Notes under the pieces: generated by a model
What the model was told of the DNA's origin: nothing
Database searches by the model: none
Seen by the model: only the letters and a program-made list of their open reading frames with translations
In this document: piece by piece, positions 30,908 through 38,705 of the stretch
Layout of the letters: every line of letters starts with the position of its first letter
How positions within the stretch are numbered: position 1 is the stretch's first letter
Source of the DNA: a virus
Strand: one strand, 5' to 3'
Length of the DNA: 56,434 nucleotides
Virus record (IMG/VR): IMGVR_UViG_3300044638_006829
Coordinates: 1-56,434 of that record
Translations under genes and position numbers: made by a program

Positions 30908-31969
30908 TTGGCTCGTAAATACGGCAATCAAACTGGTGCTTTTACTGATCCGTCTTCGGCAGGCGCCCCTGGCTCTTGGATTTCTCCTACCGAAGTAGCC
31001 CGTCAAAAAACAGCAAGCCGGTGGCCTGTTGTCTTGCCAGGGGCACCGCCTATTTTGACTGGCAGCTATGTTTTTGCAATAGCTAGTGGAATTTCTGACA
31101 CATTAGTTGCTGGAGGCAATTATCACGTTGCCGACGGTAGTGCGAAAAATAGGACAACAGATTCGGAGTTATTTGCCGTACTGAGCACTACGTACGGTAG
31201 TGGTAACGGAACTACTACATATAATCTTCCTGATTTATCTAATTCTTATACTTATTTGAAAACTACCACTGTTTCGGGATCTACCTTAGCGGCTCTTTCA
31301 GGAACAGCTTCTTTGCCTAGTCACACTCATAGTGTTTATGGAATTGCAAATAGTACAAGTTTTTCAACGAACAATAACGGACCACCGCGAACTCTTCGTA
31401 ATACTGCAGTCAGCGCTACGTTAGAAGTTGGAGCTGCAGGCGCTGCCGACGGCAATAATCCGCGTCGACGCCAAGCAAAAATTCTTATTGCCAGAACTTC
31501 AGCACTAGCTCAAACCGGCGTGGTGTTTCCTGTTCTTTTGCCGCTTAACGAAGCTTCTTTTGCGGCTGCACTACCTTCTGCTCTTATTATCCCATCCGGT
31601 CAGAATATTTCTAGGATTACTAACCCAACTTTGTTTGGGTATGTAGGCACTAAATTTGGTTCTGGTGATGGCTCTACAACATTCGGGTTGCCGGATCTCA
31701 GAGGTTTATTTCTTCAGGGGTATTCCACTGGCATCTTAGACGCATCGGGCACGCTTCCTAGCGGATACTTGCTCGATGGGTTTGCTAGGCACACTCACAT
31801 CTCTAACTTGCGGGCAGACAATGGTGGAGGACAAGCTCAAGGGCTTGGCGGTTTAACTAATCTAGGGAATACGATGTCTGCCCCTGTAACAGGTTCTTCA
31901 TCCCTTACCGGTACGGGAGATTCTAGACCTGCTAATGTATCTGTTGTCTGGTGTTTAGTAGGAGGTTAA
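30908..31969 (+). CDS. Tail-collar domain fibre protein (two modules)
   Basis: A 353-residue protein with two phage tail-collar-like modules. Module one has YGSGNGTTTYNLPDLSN and SLPSHTHSVYG (residues near 97-145); module two has FGSGDGSTTFGLPDLRGLFLQG and FARHTHISNL (near 250-300). In this family the collar forms a compact trimeric tip, and HxH residues bind metal ions in T4 fibre-like tips. The end, PANVSVVWCLVGG, is typical (R-P-x-N-x-x-x-x-x-x-I). The start is TTG with CAGGAG. Role: host-contact fibre or its tip. Confidence 0.85.
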   Translation: MARKYGNQTGAFTDPSSAGAPGSWISPTEVARQKTASRWPVVLPGAPPILTGSYVFAIASGISDTLVAGGNYHVADGSAKNRTTDSELFAVLSTTYGSGNGTTTYNLPDLSNSYTYLKTTTVSGSTLAALSGTASLPSHTHSVYGIANSTSFSTNNNGPPRTLRNTAVSATLEVGAAGAADGNNPRRRQAKILIARTSALAQTGVVFPVLLPLNEASFAAALPSALIIPSGQNISRITNPTLFGYVGTKFGSGDGSTTFGLPDLRGLFLQGYSTGILDASGTLPSGYLLDGFARHTHISNLRADNGGGQAQGLGGLTNLGNTMSAPVTGSSSLTGTGDSRPANVSVVWCLVGG

Positions 31970-31974
31970 ATAAA

Positions 31975-32496
31975 GTGATTGGTCAGATTCTTCTCTCTAG
32001 TCGACATTTGGGCACTGTCTTCAGTCCGCCAGGAGCCTCTTACGCTTTGTTAAACGGGCAAAGTCTAAACAGGAGTACTTACGGTTCCTTAAGTGCTTAT
32101 TGGCCTACCGGTGCCTATGGCAGTACTGTAACTACTATAGTTCTTCCGGATTTAACTGATGGTTATTATTTAAGAGGGCATTCTTTTGGTAATGGTTTTG
32201 ATCCCGGTGCTAGTTCGAGAACCGTTCCTTCGGGCACGCTTCCTGTAGCCCCCAGTGGCATCGGAACTTTTCAATTAGCCCAGATGGTGACCCACACTCA
32301 TCCTTCTGGAACTCAATCTGCAACTTTACCGTTCGGCGACGGCGGAGGAGACGCTAACGCAACCTATCCTGTCTTAGGGACCGCAACTAGCGCAGCCCCC
32401 TCCACTTTGGCCGGACTTACCGTTGTGGGAACCGCCAGTCAAACGTCGTTTGATCTTGCTCATATGAAATTTTATCCGTACATTAGAATTCTTTAG
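31975..32496 (+). CDS. Second tail-collar-like protein
   Basis: A 173-residue protein starting GTG 31975, with AGGAGG at 31960-31965 placed inside the end of the previous gene; the frame extends upstream to 31951 but that part has no ribosome site. It contains LLNGQSLNRSTYGSLSAYW, then VLPDLTDGYYLRGHSFG and a MVTHTHPSG metal-type HxH, the marks of a single tail-collar module. Probably works with the two-module protein before it. Convergent with the next gene, with only a 2-nt gap. Confidence 0.8.
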   Translation: MIGQILLSSRHLGTVFSPPGASYALLNGQSLNRSTYGSLSAYWPTGAYGSTVTTIVLPDLTDGYYLRGHSFGNGFDPGASSRTVPSGTLPVAPSGIGTFQLAQMVTHTHPSGTQSATLPFGDGGGDANATYPVLGTATSAAPSTLAGLTVVGTASQTSFDLAHMKFYPYIRIL

Positions 32497-32498
32497 TG

Positions 32499-33065
32499 TT
32501 ATATAAAGTTATACCATCCTGTTATAATGTATTTTGATTGGGTTGGAGATACAACACCTTTGTGTGTGTGCGTGAAATCAGGAGGCCATATGAGAATTTT
32601 TCCTTTTACGGCATCTTCAGTGTGATTTAAATACTTAAAGTGCGTCCCTCCAGCATCCGTTAAATCATTTAAATATATCATCCAAACCAACATTCTTGTT
32701 GTTGTATTAACGCAACTGCGTTCGCAGTGATATTCCTTGAATCCTCCGTTTGGCGGTATGTATTTTTGTATGTTTACTTTTTCCGTCATTGAAAAATTAA
32801 AACCATCTAGTTTGAACTCTTTTATGTATGCTAAAATAGACTTCCATAAAGAATTTAGTAAGTTTTCAAAGCACGGAATAGTGTACAAGTCTTCTACACA
32901 TAAAGATATATCTAATGACTCCTTAGCTTCCTTAATAACTACTTGTCCGTGCTCATCCCGTACTCTCCCAGGAGAAGCCATATGGATATTTTTTTCAAAC
33001 CAATGTATTGCATGTTCGCAATCTATTGTATTTTCAGTCGTGTAACGTCGAATAAATGAGTCCAT
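32499..33065 (-). CDS. 2OG-Fe(II) oxygenase (HxE subtype)
   Basis: A 188-residue protein resembling a cyanophage oxygenase family. Ligands read as H113-x-E115 (EYHCERS), with H166/H168 (THTHKG) and K178 (SKYIITGW) for 2-oxoglutarate. MIYLNDLTDAGGTHFKYL and KGKILIWPPDFTHTH are the usual strands. In this subtype HxE is normal in my recollection, so it should be active. It is a different branch from the 29156-29815 enzyme. It is on the minus strand with the exostosin-like glycosyltransferase upstream, 51 nt away, making a small accessory unit among fibre genes. Confidence 0.8.
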   Translation of the reverse strand: MDSFIRRYTTENTIDCEHAIHWFEKNIHMASPGRVRDEHGQVVIKEAKESLDISLCVEDLYTIPCFENLLNSLWKSILAYIKEFKLDGFNFSMTEKVNIQKYIPPNGGFKEYHCERSCVNTTTRMLVWMIYLNDLTDAGGTHFKYLNHTEDAVKGKILIWPPDFTHTHKGVVSPTQSKYIITGWYNFI

Positions 33066-33116
33066 TGTGCTATCCGTTAATTTGCGCTGCAGTTATGTAG
33101 CGGCGGGCATATCTAG

Positions 33117-33995
33117 TCATCTTTCTAATTTTTTATAAAAATTTGTAGCTGCAGTTTTCCATAGAGTTTTCCATTTAACCCATAATGCCCCGCAATCTGC
33201 TTTATATTTCTCGTATTCCACAGAAGACACTTCGTGGACGGCATCGCAGGTTAGCTCCCACCAATCCTCTGATACAAAAGGCATTTTTTGCTCGCCGTAA
33301 AATACCGCGTGCCAATAAGAGGGCCTCAATATAAACTGAAGTGAATTATTTAAAGTTACAGGAACGCAACCAGCTTCCAAAGCTTCATATATACGGAAAG
33401 AGTCCATGCTGTCCTGACCCGGAGGACATAATGCGTATTTACTACTTTCCAACAATTTAACGTATTCTGCCGTATTTAATCCGTCGTTCGCGTTAAAACC
33501 GCTGCATAGGTGAGCCCTATTAGGTTTTAAGTCTGAAAACATATCGAGCATCTGTTTGCGCTCACCATGGGCAGTACCTGCGAACGACCACTGAAGATTT
33601 TTAGTTCGATCTCCGCTTAGGTAATTGCAGAAACCTCTTTTGTACCCCAATCCAAAAATTTTAACTTTGGGATTTGTTAGTTGCCTTGGGTGAACGTAGT
33701 TTCGCATTAAACCAAGGCATTGCGGATCGTGCAACCACTCGCACGGGTCCATCAGATTTTCATCGCTAAGCAAAACAATCACATATCGTTTTCCTTTAGA
33801 TCTGAGTTCATCTAAAACATACCTATAAGGTACGGCGTGATTACAAATTAATACTGTGTTCTCGTTGATTTTTATTTTTGTTGGATCTGATTCTATTTCG
33901 ATGTGTTGTTGCACATCGCTAAATAAATACCGCAACCAATCGAGTTCCCAGAGTGATTCATCTTGGGTAAACCATTGGATATTTACAGAAGTCAT
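33117..33995 (-). CDS. Exostosin-like glycosyltransferase
   Basis: A 292-residue protein resembling exostosin/GT47 domains. The segment WSFAGTAHGERKQML (residues near 137-151), then GLNTAEYVKLLESSKYALCPPGQ and SFRIYEALEAGCVPV, follows the standard order: an F-x-G strand, a Y-x-x-x-L-x-x-S-x-F-x-L-x-P-x-G motif and an E-A-x-x-A-G-C-V-P-V motif for nucleotide-sugar binding. The N-terminal 130 residues give a Rossmann-like partner domain. It may decorate virion or host-surface sugars. Divergent from speD across a 44-nt gap. Confidence 0.75.
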   Translation of the reverse strand: MTSVNIQWFTQDESLWELDWLRYLFSDVQQHIEIESDPTKIKINENTVLICNHAVPYRYVLDELRSKGKRYVIVLLSDENLMDPCEWLHDPQCLGLMRNYVHPRQLTNPKVKIFGLGYKRGFCNYLSGDRTKNLQWSFAGTAHGERKQMLDMFSDLKPNRAHLCSGFNANDGLNTAEYVKLLESSKYALCPPGQDSMDSFRIYEALEAGCVPVTLNNSLQFILRPSYWHAVFYGEQKMPFVSEDWWELTCDAVHEVSSVEYEKYKADCGALWVKWKTLWKTAATNFYKKLER

Positions 33996-34039
33996 TTCAG
34001 GAAAAACGATTTACAATTAGCAGTGTTTGGGCGCGTTCG

Positions 34040-34399
34040 ATGGCGAGCGGTAAGCATTGCATCTTAGAGCTTTACCGCGCGAACAGCAGCAAACTAAACG
34101 ATGAAGCTTTTGTTCGGGAGGCTCTTGCCGAAGCAGCCCGAGTCTCGAATGCGACTCTGTTGGACATCAGCACGCATAAGTTTGAACCCCAGGGCGTTAC
34201 AGGGTTTGCGCTGCTAGCTGAATCCCATATATCTATACATACCTGGCCGGAGCATGAGTATGCCGCCGTGGACGTATTTACTTGCGGGGACACCACCGAT
34301 CCTGAATTAGCCTGTACTTATTTAATGAGTCACTTCGAAGCTCGATCCAAACACATTCTTACGTTAGATCGGTATCTTCCTGAGATGGTTGCGGTATAA
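34040..34399 (+). CDS. speD: S-adenosylmethionine decarboxylase proenzyme
   Basis: A 119-residue, prokaryotic-type AdoMet decarboxylase, which makes the aminopropyl donor for spermidine synthesis. The motif LLAESHISIHTWPE includes the self-cleavage site between E61 and S62 (S62 becomes the pyruvoyl group) and H67; DVFTCG holds C82. These match the S63/H68/C83 triad of the Thermotoga enzyme. SpeD is a known cyanophage auxiliary gene; the role in infection (polyamine supply for DNA packing or host metabolism) is not proven. It lies divergent from the exostosin-like gene; GTG/ATG ambiguity is absent, ATG at 34040. Confidence 0.93.
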   Translation: MASGKHCILELYRANSSKLNDEAFVREALAEAARVSNATLLDISTHKFEPQGVTGFALLAESHISIHTWPEHEYAAVDVFTCGDTTDPELACTYLMSHFEARSKHILTLDRYLPEMVAV

Positions 34400-34444
34400 C
34401 TTCCCCACACATTCGCTAAAATACAGGTAAGCAGCGCACTTTAT

Positions 34445-34828
34445 GTGAGCGAACAAGATTATTTGTTCGAGTTAAAGTGTTTGCAACGCAGTACTGCCCG
34501 GAAACGCTTCCGAAAGGACATCTTCGAAGCGTGGAACGGCTGCGCGTATTGTGGGCGCACTAACCCCAGCACTTTGGATCATGTTGTCCCTAAATCCAAA
34601 GGCGGCGCGACCTGCAGAACAAACCTAGTAGCATCGTGTGCTTGTTGCAACTTAGCTAAGTCTGATCTGCCCTGGTTCTCGTGGTTCCGAGAACAAGACT
34701 TCTGGGATATAGATCGCGAGCTTAGAATTTTAGAGTGGGTTAATCACTCCCACGATAATGTGGAGTCCGCTAGGCATTACATTACGCTTTGCGAAACTCC
34801 ACTTATCGAGCCGGCCTTTACTGCTTAG
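34445..34828 (+). CDS. HNH endonuclease, apparently intact
   Basis: A 127-residue protein with a full HNH core: CAYCGRTNPSTLDHVVPKSKGG (cited in two parts: CAYCG near residue 33; LDHVVPKSKGG near 43-53), then CRTNLVASCACCNLAKSD. The first Cys pair and CACC bind zinc; the DHVVP His and NLAK Asn are the catalytic residues. HNH enzymes in phages act as homing or packaging nucleases. It is not obviously next to a terminase here, so a homing or DNA-processing role is open. GTG at 34445; no clear ribosome site. Convergent with the minus-strand 34818-34994 gene. Confidence 0.85.
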   Translation: MSEQDYLFELKCLQRSTARKRFRKDIFEAWNGCAYCGRTNPSTLDHVVPKSKGGATCRTNLVASCACCNLAKSDLPWFSWFREQDFWDIDRELRILEWVNHSHDNVESARHYITLCETPLIEPAFTA

Positions 34829-34994
34829 CTAAGCGGGTCACAATACCAGCCAGAATTTCCACAATTCGGTAGTACTTAGCTACAGCTTGATCATCTTTTT
34901 GTGTAGGCGTCAGGTTTACGATCACCAGGGCAAGAGCGTGGACAGCCAGAAGAATCTCTACTAAATGCTGAGCGTTAGTTACGAGGTTAGACAT
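34818..34994 (-). CDS. Small single-membrane-helix protein, holin-like
   Basis: A 58-residue ORF, ATG 34994 to TAA at 34818-34820, overlapping the convergent HNH gene by 11 nt. It has one hydrophobic segment near residues 11-29 (LVEILLAVHALALVIVNLT) and a polar end (KYYRIVEILAGIVTRLAKQ). I recall similar short proteins from cyanophages near lysis genes. Grouped with two other small minus-strand genes and upstream of the endolysin on the other strand, it may be a holin or antiholin, but one helix does not prove it. Confidence 0.55.
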   Translation of the reverse strand: MSNLVTNAQHLVEILLAVHALALVIVNLTPTQKDDQAVAKYYRIVEILAGIVTRLAKQ

Positions 34995-35022
34995 CGGAAG
35001 TTTGTATCTGACTTAATGCTAT

Positions 35023-35337
35023 CTAATCTCTCTGAAAATTACTTCGAATTTCCATCGCTCCTCCCAACAAGTTTTGAGCGTTTGATCCGTCTGGCAGATG
35101 CTCTATGTACGTAAATTTAGGTTTTTCTTGTGCTTCCCATTTTTTATGTATGTCGTTTATTTGCTTATCCACAGAATCTAACGCTGTCTCTATTCTCCAA
35201 ATAATCCAATCACATTTGCAATATTCCAGTAGCAACCTAACAAATCTATTTCTTTTTAATCTCGGGAACTGATTTGCAAGAGCTTTAACAATTTCGTAGC
35301 TTACCGCTAACCAGAAATTGTACTTAGTTTTTTTCAT
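35023..35337 (-). CDS. Hypothetical protein
   Basis: A 104-residue protein with basic, aromatic first half (KKTKYNFWLAVSYEIVKALANQFP, cited in part as FWLAVSYEIVKALAN) and CKCDWIIWRIETAL. The early hydrophobic segment is weak for a membrane span. It overlaps the upstream coiled-coil membrane gene by 14 nt, so the two are probably partners, perhaps in lysis. No family recognised. Confidence 0.5.
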   Translation of the reverse strand: MKKTKYNFWLAVSYEIVKALANQFPRLKRNRFVRLLLEYCKCDWIIWRIETALDSVDKQINDIHKKWEAQEKPKFTYIEHLPDGSNAQNLLGGAMEIRSNFQRD

Positions 35338-35593
35338 TTATCTTGCTGAGAATTAGCTGATCTAGTTTGTCGTTTATGTGATTCAGCCTGTCTTTGATTT
35401 CCGTTAATCCTGTGTTCAGATCTGTTTTTAAAGCATAAACTGCTGGAAACTCATTCACACGTATTTCCACTTCTTCTAACCTTTTTTTAACAGAATTAAA
35501 TCTGTCGTTTATTACAGTTTGTCGCTGTTGATGCGACCACGTAAGGAAACCTAAAATTGTGGCCGCCGCCGCGACAAGAGCTTCGGGACCCAT
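35324..35593 (-). CDS. Membrane-anchored coiled-coil protein, XhlA/spanin-like layout
   Basis: An 89-residue protein with an N-terminal hydrophobic anchor (EALVAAAATILGFLTW, residues 4-19) followed by a long charged coiled coil (RFNSVKKRLEEVEIRV, then LTEIKDRLNHINDKLDQLI). The layout is like XhlA or an inner-membrane spanin, but with the anchor at the N-terminus and no lipoprotein partner visible. A lysis role is suggested by the closeness to the endolysin (35.7-37.4 kb). Confidence 0.55.
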   Translation of the reverse strand: MGPEALVAAAATILGFLTWSHQQRQTVINDRFNSVKKRLEEVEIRVNEFPAVYALKTDLNTGLTEIKDRLNHINDKLDQLILSKINEKN

Positions 35594-35684
35594 TTGTGGC
35601 GCATAACTAAGTTAATTTTAAAACTATCGAGTAGCTATTGACCCGCGATTTTCTATTAAACTTAGAGTACTTGACGACTCGGAC

Positions 35685-36122
35685 GTGTCTCAATTCACGA
35701 AAAATCTTGAGTTAAATACGGTTGTTAATAGCGGACTTACTGATCCGTCTCGCCGTACCGGTTCCACGCATTTTGACCAGCGTCGGACGCTGAACGCTAG
35801 CGGCGTGGTTGTTGTCGACAGCACTTCGCGCACCTACGCGGCTGATGGTATTTACGGTATTTCTGATTACTACCCTCTGACTGTTAACGCTACTGGGATT
35901 CTCCAAGTAGATATTCGGGATCAGAACAGTTGCGGCGACGTAATTATTCTGGATTCTGCTGGAACGGAAGTCATGACCGCTTCTCCTTCCAAGTTCAGCA
36001 GCCGGAACAGCACTGTTACTCAAACTCGAATCGCTAGCAGCGGAGCTTACTACACGTACATTCAGCTCAAGGGTCGCTCTGGCACTGAGTACCGGATAGG
36101 TATTGACGTGCAAGTACGTTGA
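35685..36122 (+). CDS. Small beta-rich virion-like protein
   Basis: A 145-residue beta-type protein, Ser/Thr-rich. A phrase typical of PPC-like or galactose-binding-like sandwiches is present: YPLTVNATGILQVDIRD then CGDVIILDSAGTEV and YTYIQLKGRSGTEYRIGI. Such folds act as carbohydrate-binding or fibre accessory domains. The GTG start at 35685 has no strong ribosome site. It is coupled to the endolysin by a TTGA overlap, so a cell-wall-binding or virion role is possible. Confidence 0.55.
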   Translation: MSQFTKNLELNTVVNSGLTDPSRRTGSTHFDQRRTLNASGVVVVDSTSRTYAADGIYGISDYYPLTVNATGILQVDIRDQNSCGDVIILDSAGTEVMTASPSKFSSRNSTVTQTRIASSGAYYTYIQLKGRSGTEYRIGIDVQVR

Positions 36123-37357
36123 ACGTATCTAACAACGGCATATCCCTCATAAAGAAATTTGAGGGTTGCCGCTTAACATCTTACCAAGACGTTGGCAAAG
36201 TTTGGACAGTCGGCTGGGGTTCGACTGGTCCTCATATAGGGCCTGGGTTGACGATAACTCAAGCCCAAGCTGACGCATGGTTGCGTGACGATGTAGATAA
36301 ATTTGCCGTAGGGGTAGCAGATGCCCTGAAGGTATCCGTCAATCAAAATCAGTTTGATGCTCTAGTTAGCTTCGCGTATAACGTCGGACTCGGAGCTTTC
36401 CGCAGTTCAACACTCTTAAAACTTCTGAACGACAAGTCTGATCCAAACGTTGTTGCTTCTGAATTTCTTAAATGGGTGAACGTTGATGGTGTTCCTTACG
36501 ATGGTTTAAAAAATCGCCGGAACGCGGAAAAGGGGCTATTTTTGACCAAGGTTCTGCATCCTCTCTTGTCTTCCTCCATCGTCGCTCAGAAGGACACGTG
36601 GTTAAAGCGCGAACCTAAGCAAGCCTCTGAGCTGCCGGCCGAGAAAAAAGTATTCGTCCCCAAGGGCTCTGCGCACGTCTGGCAAGCCATCACCATGGTC
36701 CCTGGGGAGAAGCACTACAAGCTGACTCTGGAGGCGCAGCCCGAGCAGACGTGGTGGATGTGGCCCGCTGATTTCAAGATCATCAACGACCCTAAGCCTG
36801 AGCCAGAACCCGATTTCCAGCACCCAGAACCTTTAGTTTTACCGGTCCCTTATTACAGCCAACGCGACAACAAAGTTGACCCCATGCGCACGTGCTTTAG
36901 TAGCAGCTGCGCCATGCTTCTTAAGTATTTAAAACCGAACAGCATTTCCGGAGACGACGAATATATTCAGACTGTGTATCGTTATGGCGATACAACTGAC
37001 GCAGCTATCCAAGTTAAAGCTCTGCAGCATTACGGAGTTACTTCGGAGTTTCGTCAAAACTTCAATTGGACTGACATCGATTCCCAACTTGTACGGCAAA
37101 TTCCCGTACCTATTGGAATTCTTCACCACGGTCCGGTCAGCGCTCCCTCTGGCGGCGGCCATTGGATCGTGATAATCGGTAGAAATGAGGACAACACCAA
37201 GTACGTTGTGAATGATCCTTTCGGCGAGCTTGATCTAGTTAACGGCAGTTATATTTCCAGCAACGGTAAAGGTTTGTTGTACTCCAAGAAAAATCTTGGG
37301 CCTCGCTTTTTAGTAGAAGGACCCGGCACTGGCTGGGCTATCAAGGCATCCAAATGA
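36119..37357 (+). CDS. Endolysin: GH24 lysozyme plus C39-like peptidase
   Basis: A 412-residue two-enzyme cell-wall lysin. Residues 1-145 are a T4-type GH24 lysozyme: KKFEGCRLTSYQD with E15 and D24, then T30 (GKVWTVGWGS), the catalytic E/D/T set, and an NVGLGAFRSSTLL helix. Residues 155-225 look like an SH3-like linker. Residues 240-400 resemble a C39-like peptidase: PYYSQRDN, TCFSSSCAMLL (C259 likely nucleophile), GGGHWIVIIG (H348) and VNDPFG (D366). The two domains would cut glycan and peptide parts of the wall. TTG start overlaps the upstream stop; its own stop overlaps the next ATG. Confidence 0.88.
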   Translation: MNVSNNGISLIKKFEGCRLTSYQDVGKVWTVGWGSTGPHIGPGLTITQAQADAWLRDDVDKFAVGVADALKVSVNQNQFDALVSFAYNVGLGAFRSSTLLKLLNDKSDPNVVASEFLKWVNVDGVPYDGLKNRRNAEKGLFLTKVLHPLLSSSIVAQKDTWLKREPKQASELPAEKKVFVPKGSAHVWQAITMVPGEKHYKLTLEAQPEQTWWMWPADFKIINDPKPEPEPDFQHPEPLVLPVPYYSQRDNKVDPMRTCFSSSCAMLLKYLKPNSISGDDEYIQTVYRYGDTTDAAIQVKALQHYGVTSEFRQNFNWTDIDSQLVRQIPVPIGILHHGPVSAPSGGGHWIVIIGRNEDNTKYVVNDPFGELDLVNGSYISSNGKGLLYSKKNLGPRFLVEGPGTGWAIKASK

Positions 37358-37554
37358 ACTCTGCTGCTTGGGACAACATCGCTAAGTGTGCCGACGCGCG
37401 GGCCAGCGAGAAAACCTTTAATTGGGATGAAGAAAACTCACCTTTAGGGGATCTAGTCACACGCGAAATGGCGCGGATGCTAAGTTATCGATTCGCCTTG
37501 ATCGAAGGCGTGTCACGGGATTTTTTAAAAGCACATGACCTCGGAAGGTTTTGA
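37354..37554 (+). CDS. Hypothetical small protein after endolysin
   Basis: A 66-residue helical protein, starting in an ATGA overlap with the endolysin stop. No cysteine motif, signal or membrane segment: AAWDNIAKCADARASEKTFN, then REMARMLSYRFALIEGVSRD. It overlaps the following gene by 20 nt. Could be a regulator or inhibitor of the lysin, by position only. Confidence 0.5.
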   Translation: MNSAAWDNIAKCADARASEKTFNWDEENSPLGDLVTREMARMLSYRFALIEGVSRDFLKAHDLGRF

Positions 37555-37765
37555 TTGGCAGGCAGTCCTCGACACGTGGGACGTACCCAGCGAGCAGAAG
37601 AAAGCAGATTTTCTGGAGTTCTTGTATGAAATGTACACTCCAGAAGATTTTACCTACACAGGTTTGTGGCAGCGGTTTCAGAGAGATCTTGCGGAGATGT
37701 TCCGCGAGACCTGGAGCGGTGAGTCTGACGTGGATTACGTTATGAGCTTCCGCGCTTCCGAGTAG
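37535..37765 (+). CDS. Hypothetical acidic protein
   Basis: A 76-residue acidic, tryptophan- and phenylalanine-rich protein (FDWQAVLDTWDVPSEQKKAD, then LWQRFQRDLAEMFRETW). Likely a compact helical fold. It overlaps the upstream gene by 20 nt and precedes the small HNH-like gene by 16 nt. No family recognised. Confidence 0.5.
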   Translation: MTSEGFDWQAVLDTWDVPSEQKKADFLEFLYEMYTPEDFTYTGLWQRFQRDLAEMFRETWSGESDVDYVMSFRASE

Positions 37766-37781
37766 ATTAGATAAAACATCT

Positions 37782-38009
37782 GTGCCGATGGACCGCGATT
37801 ACGACAAGGAATATCGTGATTATCACGGGACTGACGCACAGATAAAACGTCGAGCCGCTCGTAACAAAGCTCGCCGGATTATGGAAAAAAACGGCAAGAC
37901 GCACAAAGGTGATCCCCGTGAAGTAGATCACAAAAATAAGAATCCGTTAGATAATTCGGCTTCGAATATTAGAATGAGAGACAAGCACGCCAATCGGCGA
38001 GATCAGTAA
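37782..38009 (+). CDS. Small HNH-like protein (DHKN-NPLDN type)
   Basis: A 75-residue protein with HNH-type elements: REVDHKNKNPLDNSASNIRM, where the VDH His and the SN Asn match the conserved phage HNH phrase, and a final RDKHANRRDQ. It is much shorter than the usual HNH enzyme and lacks the zinc cysteines, as do other short phage relatives which act near packaging. Start GTG at 37782; its stop and the next ATG overlap (TAATG). Nuclease activity is possible, function unknown. Confidence 0.65.
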   Translation: MPMDRDYDKEYRDYHGTDAQIKRRAARNKARRIMEKNGKTHKGDPREVDHKNKNPLDNSASNIRMRDKHANRRDQ

Positions 38010-38509
38010 TGGCAATTGTCCCTGGTGTAGGCGCAGGTAAAACTCCGGAGGCTGGGGCTCAGTTGAAGTTTCCCCCTGGTTTCATGGGGTATAACCGCGA
38101 GCCCGACTTGAGTCTACGCAGGGTCAGCACGCTGGACGCAGCTACCCGCGTGGCATCTCAGCTTGAGCATGATCGGGGCGTGTATGTCCGCCCACCTGTG
38201 CAGCCTGTAGAGTACGGTGAAGGCAATATCAAAAAAAGCCACTATGTGACTGGTGCTGGGGGTTATAACCAACGCGCCATTCCCGCTCCTGACAGCGCGG
38301 ACGACATGAGCCAAGAGCAGTACATGATGTCTGCTGCTCAGAATGCTCCGGACCAGCGCCTGAGGATGCAGCAGGAGTTGCTTATGACGGCTAAGCAAAA
38401 CTTCCTCAATACCCGCGTGATGCCTACTGATTACGCGGCTAGCAGCCACAACATGATGGATAACCTAATGTCGTTAGCCAAAACCAAAAAAGCCGGGGGC
38501 CTCGCGTGA
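38009..38509 (+). CDS. Hypothetical virion-type protein
   Basis: A 166-residue polar protein, Gly/Pro/Met/Gln-rich: FPPGFMGYNREPDLSLRRV, then a basic-to-neutral middle and a helical region DMSQEQYMMSAAQNAPDQRL. It ends MDNLMSLAKTKKAGGLA. No family known. TAATG-coupled to the small HNH gene and TGATG-coupled to the short ORF that follows. Could be a minor structural or assembly protein, by style. Confidence 0.5.
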   Translation: MAIVPGVGAGKTPEAGAQLKFPPGFMGYNREPDLSLRRVSTLDAATRVASQLEHDRGVYVRPPVQPVEYGEGNIKKSHYVTGAGGYNQRAIPAPDSADDMSQEQYMMSAAQNAPDQRLRMQQELLMTAKQNFLNTRVMPTDYAASSHNMMDNLMSLAKTKKAGGLA

Positions 38510-38640
38510 TGCAAGGGAACGATTTTCCTATTCGTTTAGCTGGGCAGCGCCTCAATCTTGAGGCTACCCGTTTGACTGGGCTGACGCCTTCCGACATTAC
38601 GCGGCGTCTCCGTTATCAGGAAGCTTTCCCCAGCACCTGA
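38509..38640 (+). CDS. Short hypothetical protein at end of rightward block
   Basis: A 43-residue ORF, ATG 38509 to TGA 38638-38640 (GTG at 38506 is also in frame). The product begins MQGNDFPIRLAGQRLNLE and contains LTPSDITRRLRYQEAF, a short basic helix. It is the last rightward gene before a convergent terminator. No family recognised. Confidence 0.5.
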   Translation: MQGNDFPIRLAGQRLNLEATRLTGLTPSDITRRLRYQEAFPST

Positions 38641-38655
38641 ACCTAGATAAGCGAA

Positions 38656-38678
38656 AGCCGGGGTTTATGGCCCCGGCT
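38656..38678. terminator. Convergent stem-loop between rightward and leftward blocks
   Basis: Perfect 8-bp stem AGCCGGGG (38656-38663) / CCCCGGCT (38671-38678), seven-base loop, with GCGAA (38651-38655) and TTCGC (38683-38687) able to extend it. T-runs on either side are weak (CTTATTC), so it is a two-way but not ideal terminator between convergent blocks. Confidence 0.65.
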
Positions 38679-38705
38679 CTTATTCGCCTTACGCGCGTTC
38701 TTTTA

